Assembly: GCA_964592375.1 (NCBI GenBank)
Contig: CAZQDP010000006.1
Coordinates: forward strand, 1-53,999
Origin: CAZQDP01 sp964592375
Lineage (GTDB): Bacteria; Bacillota; Clostridia; RUG12999
Direction of reading: 5' to 3'
DNA length: 53,999 bases
Made by a program: the position numbers and the translations under genes. The first letter of the stretch is position 1. The number at the start of each line of letters is the position of its first letter. The notes beneath the pieces are model-generated. The model did no database searches, was not told the origin of the DNA, and saw nothing but the letters and a program-made list of their open reading frames with translations. Of this stretch, positions 26,254-32,815 are shown piece after piece.

Positions 26254-26283
26254 TAGGCCCGTATATTCGGGTCTATTTATTTG
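26254..26283 (+). terminator. Terminator of the infC-rpmI-rplT operon
   Basis: TAGGCCCG (26254-26261) pairs with CGGGTCTA (26268-26275, one G-T), followed by TTTATTTG. The U-tract is imperfect. Confidence 0.65.
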
Positions 26284-26327
26284 AAAAAAAGTTGTGTTGT
26301 CCTTTCTCTAAGAAGGGGATGAATTTT

Positions 26328-27707
26328 TTGAAATTACTTGTGCGAATAATAATTAAAATGGTTCGAGGCATGTTAAATACACTGACCTCTACTCAAATGG
26401 TGGCACTTGGGTTTTTGTGCGTAATCTTGGTAGGAGCATTCGTTCTCACCACTCCTGCAGCCACAAGAGATGGCATATCCACGCCGTTTATTGATGCATT
26501 GTTTACTGCTACTTCGGCCACTTGCGTGACCGGTCTTGTTGTGGTAGATACTTTTACGTATTGGTCCGCGCTGGGCCAGGTTGTCATTATGTTACTTATT
26601 CAAATAGGCGGCTTGGGGTTTATGACTATTGCAACCTTGATTTCCTTTGCGGTAGGTAGGAAAATAACACTCAGAGAACGTCTTTTGATGGTGGAGTCGT
26701 ACAATCAGCCTGAAATTCAAGGGATTGTTGTACTGACAAAGCGAGTCATTTTATTAACACTTGGCATGGAAGCGATTGCGGCACTGATCATGTCCATTAG
26801 TCTGATACCGGAATATGGTCTTGGCATGGGCCTGTACAAAAGCATGTTCATGGCAGTATCTTCCTTTTGCAATGCCGGTTTTGATGTTTTTGGCGATAGA
26901 GGAGCGTTCACCAGCTACACCACTTTTTTTAATAATTACATCTTGATGTATACGACCATGGCGTTGATTGTGGTGGGTGGTTTGGGATTTAATGTATGGA
27001 TGGATATTATCAGATACAGAAAATTGGGTAGGCTGCGCATCCATACCAAAATAGCACTCATTACGACAGGGGCACTTATTGTTATCGGGGCTGTTATTAT
27101 TGGCGGCAGTGAATGGGGCAATGTCACCATGAATCATATGACTGTATTTGAAAAGGTTACGAATGCACTTTTTCACTCCGTTACTCCTCGTACAGCAGGG
27201 ATTAACAGTTTGAGCACTGCAGATATGACTTCAGTTAGCAAATTTACCACCATTTTACTCATGTTTATCGGTGGTTCTCCCGGATCTACTGCCGGAGGCA
27301 TTAAAACGGTTACCTTTGCTGTCATCACACTTGGTATGCTCTCTGTTGTCAGGGGATCTCGAGATATAAATGTATTTAAAAAAAGAATATCTATCGGCAC
27401 TTTCTTCAATGCAGTAGCAATCACCATGATAGCAACCGCTGTTCTGTTTGCGGCGGTCATTCTGCTCAGTGCATTTGAAACCTTTGATTTCTTAGATCTT
27501 TTGTATGAAGCGGTTTCGGCTTTTGGTACAGTAGGGCTTTCTCTGGGAATTACTTCGGGTCTTAGATCTGTGAGTAAGTTTATACTCATTTGTTTGATGT
27601 TTTTTGGAAGAGTTGGCGTTCTGACCATGGCGTTTGCATTGCTTGCTAAATTGAAAAAGGATTCACCTGCAATTCGGTATCCGGAAGCGAAGGTTATGGT
27701 AGGTTAA
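26328..27707 (+). CDS. ktrB: Potassium uptake protein, KtrB/TrkH family
   Basis: 459 residues from TTG 26328, which has AGAAGGGG nine bases upstream; ATG 26319 lies directly against that site and is less likely. The four-repeat K+-translocator fold is visible, with selectivity-filter-like segments T-S-A-T-C-V-T-G-L, S-S-F-C-N-A-G-F-D, H-S-V-T-P-R-T-A-G and S-A-F-G-T-V-G-L-S, one in each repeat. It is the membrane subunit that moves K+ into the cell, with Na+ dependence known for relatives. The KtrA gate subunit is encoded 23 bases downstream. Confidence 0.9.
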   Translation: MKLLVRIIIKMVRGMLNTLTSTQMVALGFLCVILVGAFVLTTPAATRDGISTPFIDALFTATSATCVTGLVVVDTFTYWSALGQVVIMLLIQIGGLGFMTIATLISFAVGRKITLRERLLMVESYNQPEIQGIVVLTKRVILLTLGMEAIAALIMSISLIPEYGLGMGLYKSMFMAVSSFCNAGFDVFGDRGAFTSYTTFFNNYILMYTTMALIVVGGLGFNVWMDIIRYRKLGRLRIHTKIALITTGALIVIGAVIIGGSEWGNVTMNHMTVFEKVTNALFHSVTPRTAGINSLSTADMTSVSKFTTILLMFIGGSPGSTAGGIKTVTFAVITLGMLSVVRGSRDINVFKKRISIGTFFNAVAITMIATAVLFAAVILLSAFETFDFLDLLYEAVSAFGTVGLSLGITSGLRSVSKFILICLMFFGRVGVLTMAFALLAKLKKDSPAIRYPEAKVMVG

Positions 27708-27730
27708 ATATAGAGAGGGATGAATGCATC

Positions 27731-28375
27731 ATGAAATCATATCTTGTCTTAGGATTGGGGCGTTTTGGTCAGGCTATTGCACAGGCTTTATATGAACACG
27801 GAAATGAAGTGCTTGCGGTGGATGAAAACGAAGATATTGTAGAAGAAATTCAAGCCAATGTAACCCATGCTGTTATTGGAGACTGTACCGACGAAGCAGT
27901 TCTGAAATCTTTGGGTGCAAGGAACTTTGATGCAGCCGTTGTATCTGTGGGTGGCAATATTGAAACCAGCATCATGGCAACCGTACTTCTCAAGGAACTT
28001 GGTGTGAAGAACATTATCGCAAGAGCCGCCACAAAAATTCATGCCAAAATTCTCACCAAGGTAGGCGCGGATAGAGTGGTACTACCTGAGCATGATATGG
28101 GAATTAGGCTTGCACAGTCTATGTCCTCTGCCAATATATTGGATATGATTGAGCTATCGGATAATTATAGCATTGTGGAGGTAACTCCTCTTAAGGCATG
28201 GGGATCGAAAAGTCTGAGTGATATTGATTTGCGATCTGTATACGGCGTAACCGTGCTTGCAATTAAAAATAAAGAGCGAGTAATCATATTGCCCGATGCG
28301 TCCTATACGCTATATCCGGAAGATATATTAATTATTATAGGTAGAAACAAGGATATTGAAAAAATAAAAGAATAA
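27731..28375 (+). CDS. ktrA: Potassium uptake regulatory subunit KtrA (TrkA-N/RCK)
   Basis: 214 residues. The N-terminal RCK/TrkA-N domain has the Rossmann motif G-L-G-R-F-G (residues 8-13) with an acidic D-E at the end of the second strand, binding NAD(H) or ATP/ADP. The C-terminal ~75 residues are the TrkA-C domain, which binds c-di-AMP in Bacillota relatives. It forms a cytoplasmic ring that gates KtrB. A strong terminator follows. Confidence 0.93.
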   Translation: MKSYLVLGLGRFGQAIAQALYEHGNEVLAVDENEDIVEEIQANVTHAVIGDCTDEAVLKSLGARNFDAAVVSVGGNIETSIMATVLLKELGVKNIIARAATKIHAKILTKVGADRVVLPEHDMGIRLAQSMSSANILDMIELSDNYSIVEVTPLKAWGSKSLSDIDLRSVYGVTVLAIKNKERVIILPDASYTLYPEDILIIIGRNKDIEKIKE

Positions 28376-28381
28376 GCTTAA

Positions 28382-28415
28382 AAAAACTCACTTTTGCTTA
28401 AAAGTGAGTTTTTTG
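28382..28415 (+). terminator. Terminator of the ktrBA operon
   Basis: A 14-bp perfect stem (arms 28382-28395 and 28400-28413) with a GCTT loop; the right arm ends in a run of T. Confidence 0.88.
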
Positions 28416-28428
28416 TTTGGCTGATAAC

Positions 28429-28459
28429 AATAACGCACTCCATCATGCAGTGCGTTATT
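28429..28459 (-). terminator. Hairpin after argB (possible terminator)
   Basis: AATAACGCACT (28429-28439) pairs perfectly with AGTGCGTTATT (28449-28459). It sits just beyond the argB stop on the minus strand. The following minus-strand bases are only moderately T-rich. Confidence 0.5.
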
Positions 28460-28464
28460 ACTCA

Positions 28465-29328
28465 TTATTTTGTGATCATAGAGCCAATACCGGTATCTGT
28501 AAAGATTTCAAGCAAGATACAATGGGGAATGCGTCCATCAATGATATGCACGCGATTAACGCCATGGTAGATGGCATCAATGCATCCATTCACTTTTTTT
28601 TTTTTTTTTCCACTAATCACTCCGCTATCATTCAGCGCTTGTGCATTATGCCGAGAAAGCTCGAAGATGACGTTGCCAGCTTCATCTAAAATGCCAGAAA
28701 TATCCGTCAGCATAATCAACTTTTCGGCTTGTAGTGCCTTGGCAATTGCAGAAGCAACGGTATCTGCATTGATGTTGTAGCTATTCCCGTCATTATCCAC
28801 ACCAATGGGAGCCACTACGGGGATGTACTGATCCGTGGCAATAAGCTTTAATACATCTGTGTTGATATTTACAATATCACCCACAAATCCTAAGTCAATT
28901 TCTTCACCCTTTTCGTTTGCAGTCAGCTTTTTGCATGAAATCAAATTACCATCTATGCCGCAAAGACCAATTGCTTTGCCGCCCTTTTTGTTCATCAGCG
29001 AAACAATTTCTTTATTTGTTTTCCCAACGAGCACCATTTGCGCGACTTGCATAGTTTGAGCGTCGGTTACGCGCAGACCACCCACAAATTCACTTTCGAT
29101 ATGATACACCTTCAGGGCACTGCTGATATCGGGCCCGCCACCATGCACAACGATGGGGTTGGCACCGATGTATTTCAGAAGCGTAATATCCTCCATCACA
29201 GAATTTTTAAGTGTATCCCCAATCATTGCATTGCCGCCATACTTTACGACAATGGTTTTACCATATAGCGTTTGTATATATGGAAGTGCCTCAACGAGCA
29301 CGCCAGCTTTTTTAATCAATAAATCCAT
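28465..29328 (-). CDS. argB: Acetylglutamate kinase, with an anomalous poly-Lys run
   Basis: 287 residues from ATG 29328. The family is clear: V-V-K-Y-G-G-N-A-M near the N-terminus, V-H-G-G-G-P-D-I-S, and N-I-N-A-D-T-V-A-S-A-I-A. It phosphorylates N-acetylglutamate in arginine synthesis. Near the C-terminus, where the family reads roughly S-G-G-M-I-P-K-V, this protein reads S-G-K-K-K-K-K-V, encoded by 16 consecutive A (28594-28609, seen as T on the plus strand). This replaces conserved active-site residues at unchanged length and looks like a sequence artefact. Ten N (29331-29340) lie between the ATG and its apparent ribosome binding site GGAGGA (29342-29347). argC lies directly upstream. Confidence 0.88.
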   Translation of the reverse strand: MDLLIKKAGVLVEALPYIQTLYGKTIVVKYGGNAMIGDTLKNSVMEDITLLKYIGANPIVVHGGGPDISSALKVYHIESEFVGGLRVTDAQTMQVAQMVLVGKTNKEIVSLMNKKGGKAIGLCGIDGNLISCKKLTANEKGEEIDLGFVGDIVNINTDVLKLIATDQYIPVVAPIGVDNDGNSYNINADTVASAIAKALQAEKLIMLTDISGILDEAGNVIFELSRHNAQALNDSGVISGKKKKKVNGCIDAIYHGVNRVHIIDGRIPHCILLEIFTDTGIGSMITK

Positions 29329-29330
29329 GT

Positions 29331-29340
29331 NNNNNNNNNN
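29331..29340. other. Assembly gap (10 N)
   Basis: Ten undetermined bases between argC and the argB start codon. The real length is unknown. Confidence 0.95.
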
Positions 29341-29353
29341 TCTCCTCCATATT

Positions 29354-30397
29354 TTATAAATATAGGCCGGGAGTACCAAGGCCTGTTTTTTCATCTAATC
29401 CAAAAAGGATGTTCATGCTTTGTACTGCTTGACCACCGGCACCCTTGATAAGGTTATCTAAGGTGCAACAAATCACGGCGCGTCCAAGTCGAGGATCGAC
29501 GTTCACAGAAATATCCACAAAATTTGAGCCTGCTACATGGTTGCTCTGAGGGGGTGTGCCATCACAAACCCTGATAAAGTATTCATTATTGTAAAAGTTT
29601 CTGTATATTTCGGTCAGCTGATCTGTAGAATAATTTTGTGATAAATTCGCATAACAAGTAGCGTAAATGCCTCTTTTCATGGGAATGAGGTGAGGCGTAA
29701 AGGAAATGAGAACTTCACTTCCTGCGGCAAGGGAAAGCTCTTGCTCTATTTCGGAGGTATGCCTATGCGTTGCGATTTTATACGCCTTGACATTTTCTGT
29801 GCATTCACAAAACATATAATCTAATGAAGCGCTGCGCCCTGCGCCGGACACGCCTGATTTGGCATCTACAATAATATTGTTTTTATCGCAGTATCCGCCG
29901 GCAAGCAGGGGATACAGAGCCAAAATAGAGGCAGTGGTATAGCAGCCCGGACTGCCGATGAGCTGAGCCGTTTTGATTTTTTCTCTATACAGCTCGGGAA
30001 GACCGTAAACCGATGCGTCCAGCAAATGGGCAGCATGATGTGACTCCCCATACCATTTTTCATATACTGCGGCATCATTATACCGAAAATCTCCGCTTAA
30101 ATCGATTACCTTCAGGCCGCGAGCATACAGCAGTGGAATAACATCTTTTGATGCGCCGTGAGGCAGTGCGGTGAAAACCACATCGCAAAGTGCCACCACT
30201 TTTTCAATATCCAAATCCACAAGCTCCATATCAAGAACGCTCTTGATATGCGGATATACCTGCGAAAAAGGCTTCCCTGAAAAGCTTTTGGACGCAAGCG
30301 TTGTTATCTGAACACCAGGATGCGACAGAAGAATGCGAACCAATTCGGCGCCTGCATATCCGGTAGCGCCTAGAACACCTACGCGTATTTTTGTCAA
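29354..30397 (-). CDS. argC: N-acetyl-gamma-glutamyl-phosphate reductase
   Basis: 347 residues from TTG 30397, chosen because GAGGTGG lies about seven bases upstream and the protein then starts T-K-I-R-V-G-V-L-G-A-T-G-Y-A-G. The open frame continues 45 codons upstream through the promoter and is not coding. G-A-T-G-Y-A-G is the NADP site, and Cys152 in G-S-P-G-C-Y-T-T is the catalytic residue. It reduces N-acetylglutamyl phosphate in arginine synthesis. It is first in the minus-strand arg operon under an ARG box, and argB follows. Confidence 0.95.
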   Translation of the reverse strand: MTKIRVGVLGATGYAGAELVRILLSHPGVQITTLASKSFSGKPFSQVYPHIKSVLDMELVDLDIEKVVALCDVVFTALPHGASKDVIPLLYARGLKVIDLSGDFRYNDAAVYEKWYGESHHAAHLLDASVYGLPELYREKIKTAQLIGSPGCYTTASILALYPLLAGGYCDKNNIIVDAKSGVSGAGRSASLDYMFCECTENVKAYKIATHRHTSEIEQELSLAAGSEVLISFTPHLIPMKRGIYATCYANLSQNYSTDQLTEIYRNFYNNEYFIRVCDGTPPQSNHVAGSNFVDISVNVDPRLGRAVICCTLDNLIKGAGGQAVQSMNILFGLDEKTGLGTPGLYL

Positions 30398-30427
30398 AAA
30401 AACCACCTCATTTATAGTTATGCATAT

Positions 30428-30456
30428 ATTATAACATATAATGAATAAAAATGCAA
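30428..30456 (-). promoter_or_regulatory. argC promoter
   Basis: Read on the minus strand: TTGCAT (30456-30451), a 17-base spacer, TATAAT (30433-30428). The -35 and spacer overlap the ARG box. Confidence 0.75.
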
Positions 30457-30457
30457 G
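30440..30457. promoter_or_regulatory. ARG box (ArgR/AhrC operator)
   Basis: Plus-strand AATGAATAAAAATGCAAG matches the Bacillus AhrC operator consensus as I recall it (CATGAATAAAAATKCAAK) at 17 of 18 positions. It covers the -35 region of argC, so arginine-bound repressor would block transcription. Confidence 0.7.
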
Positions 30458-30533
30458 AACAATTTTCCCAAAAATAATGTATAAAAATGATATTATTTGT
30501 AGATAATAAAAAAGTAATACGACATTTTTCATC

Positions 30534-30562
30534 GAAGGAATAAGGAGGTGCGTATAGAATAA
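30534..30562 (+). promoter_or_regulatory. Sigma-H type promoter of the spoIIA operon
   Basis: GAAGGAATA (30534-30542), eleven bases, then ATAGAATAA (30554-30562). This fits the Bacillus sigma-H consensus RNAGGAWWW-N11-12-RNNGAATWW at every defined position. spoIIA operons are driven by sigma-H with Spo0A~P at the onset of sporulation. Confidence 0.7.
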
Positions 30563-30638
30563 AATGGATTATGTGCATAAAAAGTTTTTATAACACGATG
30601 CCAAAGGCGGCGTATACATAATACAAAGGAGGGCAGCT

Positions 30639-30971
30639 ATGCAATATCAAATTCACAAAACAAAAAATGTGCTACTAGTTTCGGTATCGGGCGAAATAGA
30701 CCACCATACAGCTCCGCGACTGCGTGACAATGTGGATGTGGAGCTGATGAAAAATGACATTGGAAAGGTTATTTTTGATTTTTCCAAGGTGGAGATGATG
30801 GACAGCTCAGGCATTGGTATGCTGATGGGAAGATATCGTATCCTACGTGGAAGAGGGGGGAAGCTCTGCGTGGCAGGAGCTCCGTCTCACATTAACAAAA
30901 TTATACGTCTTTCGGGGCTTGCAGGAATTGCAAGCATTTGCGAAAGTGCTGAAAAAGCGATGGAGGAGTGA
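30639..30971 (+). CDS. spoIIAA: Anti-sigma F factor antagonist SpoIIAA
   Basis: 110 residues, a single STAS domain. Ser56 in M-M-D-S-S-G-I-G corresponds to the Ser58 phosphorylated by SpoIIAB in Bacillus. Unphosphorylated SpoIIAA binds SpoIIAB and frees sigma-F in the forespore. AAAGGAGG precedes the ATG. The stop codon overlaps the spoIIAB start. Confidence 0.94.
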   Translation: MQYQIHKTKNVLLVSVSGEIDHHTAPRLRDNVDVELMKNDIGKVIFDFSKVEMMDSSGIGMLMGRYRILRGRGGKLCVAGAPSHINKIIRLSGLAGIASICESAEKAMEE

Positions 30972-31426
30972 TGAATATGAAAGACATGGTAAAATTTGAA
31001 TTCCCTGCCCGTTCGTGCTATGAATCCTTTGCCAGAATGGCGGTATCTGCTTTTGTGGCACGATTTGATCCAACTATTGAAGAGCTCGCGGAAATAAAAA
31101 CGGCGATTTCAGAGGCGGTAACCAATGTTGTTATTCACGGATACAAAAAAGGAAGCTTAAATGAAAAAGTGTACATAACCTGTGAGCATGACGGAGAAAA
31201 TTTAAACATTGTCGTAGAAGATAAAGGGATGGGCATTGAGGATATAAGCAGAGCCATGCAACCGCTATATACGACCAATCCGGATGGTGAGCGTTCGGGT
31301 ATGGGATTTACCATCATGGAAACGTTTATGGATAATGTGCAGGTGATATCCGAAAAAGACAAAGGGACAACGGTCATGATGAAGAAGAAGCTCTCAGCCT
31401 GCACAGGCGGTGAGTGCTGTGGATAA
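30971..31426 (+). CDS. spoIIAB: Anti-sigma F factor and serine kinase SpoIIAB
   Basis: 151 residues from ATG 30971 with GGAGG just upstream; ATG 30977 and GTG 30968 are alternatives. The GHKL-type ATP site is visible: E-A-V-T-N-V-V-I-H-G (N box), D-K-G-M-G-I (G1 box) and G-M-G-F-T-I-M (G2 box). It holds sigma-F inactive and phosphorylates SpoIIAA. It overlaps the sigF start. Confidence 0.94.
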   Translation: MNMKDMVKFEFPARSCYESFARMAVSAFVARFDPTIEELAEIKTAISEAVTNVVIHGYKKGSLNEKVYITCEHDGENLNIVVEDKGMGIEDISRAMQPLYTTNPDGERSGMGFTIMETFMDNVQVISEKDKGTTVMMKKKLSACTGGECCG

Positions 31427-32138
31427 ACAGCAAATCTATGCCCTGATTAGAAAGGTGCAAGACGGGGATAAGGATGCCGCAGATGAACTTGTGCGACAAA
31501 ACATCAAACTGGTACATAGTGTGGTTGGAAAGATGAGCTCGCAAGGAAAAGAGTATGAGGATCTTTTTCAAACAGGCTGTATCGGACTTTTGAGTGCAGC
31601 CAAAAGATTTGATTTTTCCAAAGATGTCATGTTCTCTACCTATGCCGTCCATATGATTTCAGGAGAGCTTCGCAGGTTTCTGAGAGATGACAGGCCCGTC
31701 AAGGTGAGCCGAAAACTAATGAGCGCGGCATGGGAAATCAAAAAAGAGTCCGATAAAATCTTCAAAGAGCAAGGTCGCTATCCCAGAATTGATGAACTAT
31801 CGGAACTGACAAACCTATCGAAGGAGGATATTCTCATGGCCATGGAAGCCTCGGAGCCCATGCAGTATTTGCAACAGCCAAGCGGAGAGGATGGCAATAT
31901 GCAGCTACAGGATGTGCTGGCGGAGGATGGCGACGGATTTGATGAAAACATTATCAGCTCTTTATCCTTGCAGGAGGCAACAAAGAATTTAGAGGATAGA
32001 GAAAAATATATCCTTGCCATGCGCTATTGCAAAGGGAAAACCCAAGCGGATGTTGCCCGTGAAATTGGAATTTCTCAGGTGCAGGTATCCAGAATAGAAA
32101 AGAAAATCCTCTGTATGCTCAGAGAAAAAATCGGGTAA
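31419..32138 (+). CDS. sigF: Sporulation sigma factor sigma-F
   Basis: 239 residues from GTG 31419, with AGGCGGTGAG just upstream; GTG 31410, three codons earlier, lies on that site. Sigma region 2 (E-D-L-F-Q-T-G-C-I-G-L, F-S-T-Y-A-V-H-M-I), region 3 and region 4 (T-Q-A-D-V-A-R-E-I-G-I-S-Q-V-Q-V-S-R) are complete. It directs the first forespore-specific genes. The start lies inside spoIIAB, so expression is coupled to its inhibitor. Confidence 0.94.
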   Translation: MDKQQIYALIRKVQDGDKDAADELVRQNIKLVHSVVGKMSSQGKEYEDLFQTGCIGLLSAAKRFDFSKDVMFSTYAVHMISGELRRFLRDDRPVKVSRKLMSAAWEIKKESDKIFKEQGRYPRIDELSELTNLSKEDILMAMEASEPMQYLQQPSGEDGNMQLQDVLAEDGDGFDENIISSLSLQEATKNLEDREKYILAMRYCKGKTQADVAREIGISQVQVSRIEKKILCMLREKIG

Positions 32139-32164
32139 TTGGCTCGCTAAAAAAATATTATGTT

Positions 32165-32241
32165 ACTGCGGCATAAGACAAAAACAAAAAATCACTTTGA
32201 AGCAAAGTCGATATGTTTTTGTATTGTACCGCAGTTTTTAT
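32165..32241 (+). terminator. Long hairpin terminator after sigF
   Basis: ACTGCGG (32165-32171) pairs with CCGCAGT (32229-32235), followed by a T run. Inside, an ACAAAAAC/GTTTTTGT stretch and ACTTTG(aag)CAAAGT extend an imperfect stem of about 70 bases. Confidence 0.6.
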
Positions 32242-32302
32242 TTCATTATTAATAAATTATATAATATATTATAATAAATATTATAAAAAAATAAAAAAAC
32301 TC

Positions 32303-32330
32303 TTGTTATTATTGGAATTTGTGATATAAT
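32303..32330 (+). promoter_or_regulatory. Promoter of zapA and following genes
   Basis: TTGTTA (32303-32308), a 16-base spacer and TATAAT (32325-32330). Confidence 0.55.
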
Positions 32331-32413
32331 ATTGAAATATATGACGTAAGCATATCAAGTTGACCGTGGCACAGAAGGGACGACTGTGCGAAAGAGAAAG
32401 GAAGTGCACTGCT

Positions 32414-32815
32414 ATGCAAGAGAAGAATAAGATTACCGTTTTTATTGCCGGCAAAGAGTATACACTCGTAGGCAAGGAATCGGAGGATTACATAGCCAGA
32501 GTTGCCAGGTATGTGGATAAAAAAATGCAAGAGCTGATTTTATCCACCAATATGATGACATCCTCCATGGCTGGGATTTTAGTTGCATTAAATGTAGCAG
32601 ATGATTACTTTAAGGCCTTAGAAGCACTGGAAAATGAGCAGTCCCAAGATAAGGTTCAGGAAATTGCAATTTTAACCGAAGAATTAAAGAAAACTTCTCA
32701 GCAGCATTATCAATTAAAAAATGAACTGGAAAAAATGAAAATTGAGCTTACTGCCGCGAAGGTACTGCTTGAAGCAAACGCAAAGGATAAAGGCGGAGAT
32801 AGCAGTGGGATTTAA
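32414..32815 (+). CDS. zapA: Cell division protein ZapA
   Basis: 133 residues from ATG 32414, with AAAGGAAG ten bases upstream. The N-terminal ZapA domain (I-T-V-F-I-A-G-K-E-Y-T-L, then E-D-Y-I-A-R-V-A-R-Y-V-D) is followed by a long coiled coil rich in Lys, Glu and Leu. ZapA cross-links FtsZ filaments at the septum. Its end overlaps the U32 gene by 11 bases. Confidence 0.88.
   Translation: MQEKNKITVFIAGKEYTLVGKESEDYIARVARYVDKKMQELILSTNMMTSSMAGILVALNVADDYFKALEALENEQSQDKVQEIAILTEELKKTSQQHYQLKNELEKMKIELTAAKVLLEANAKDKGGDSSGI

Noticed and set aside
28417..28780. Plus-strand frames containing poly-Phe opposite argB
   Set aside because: They arise from the T16 run and run antisense to a well-conserved enzyme.
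30398..30532. N-terminal extension of argC
   Set aside because: It would place the promoter and the ARG box inside the gene; homologues start at the TTG chosen.
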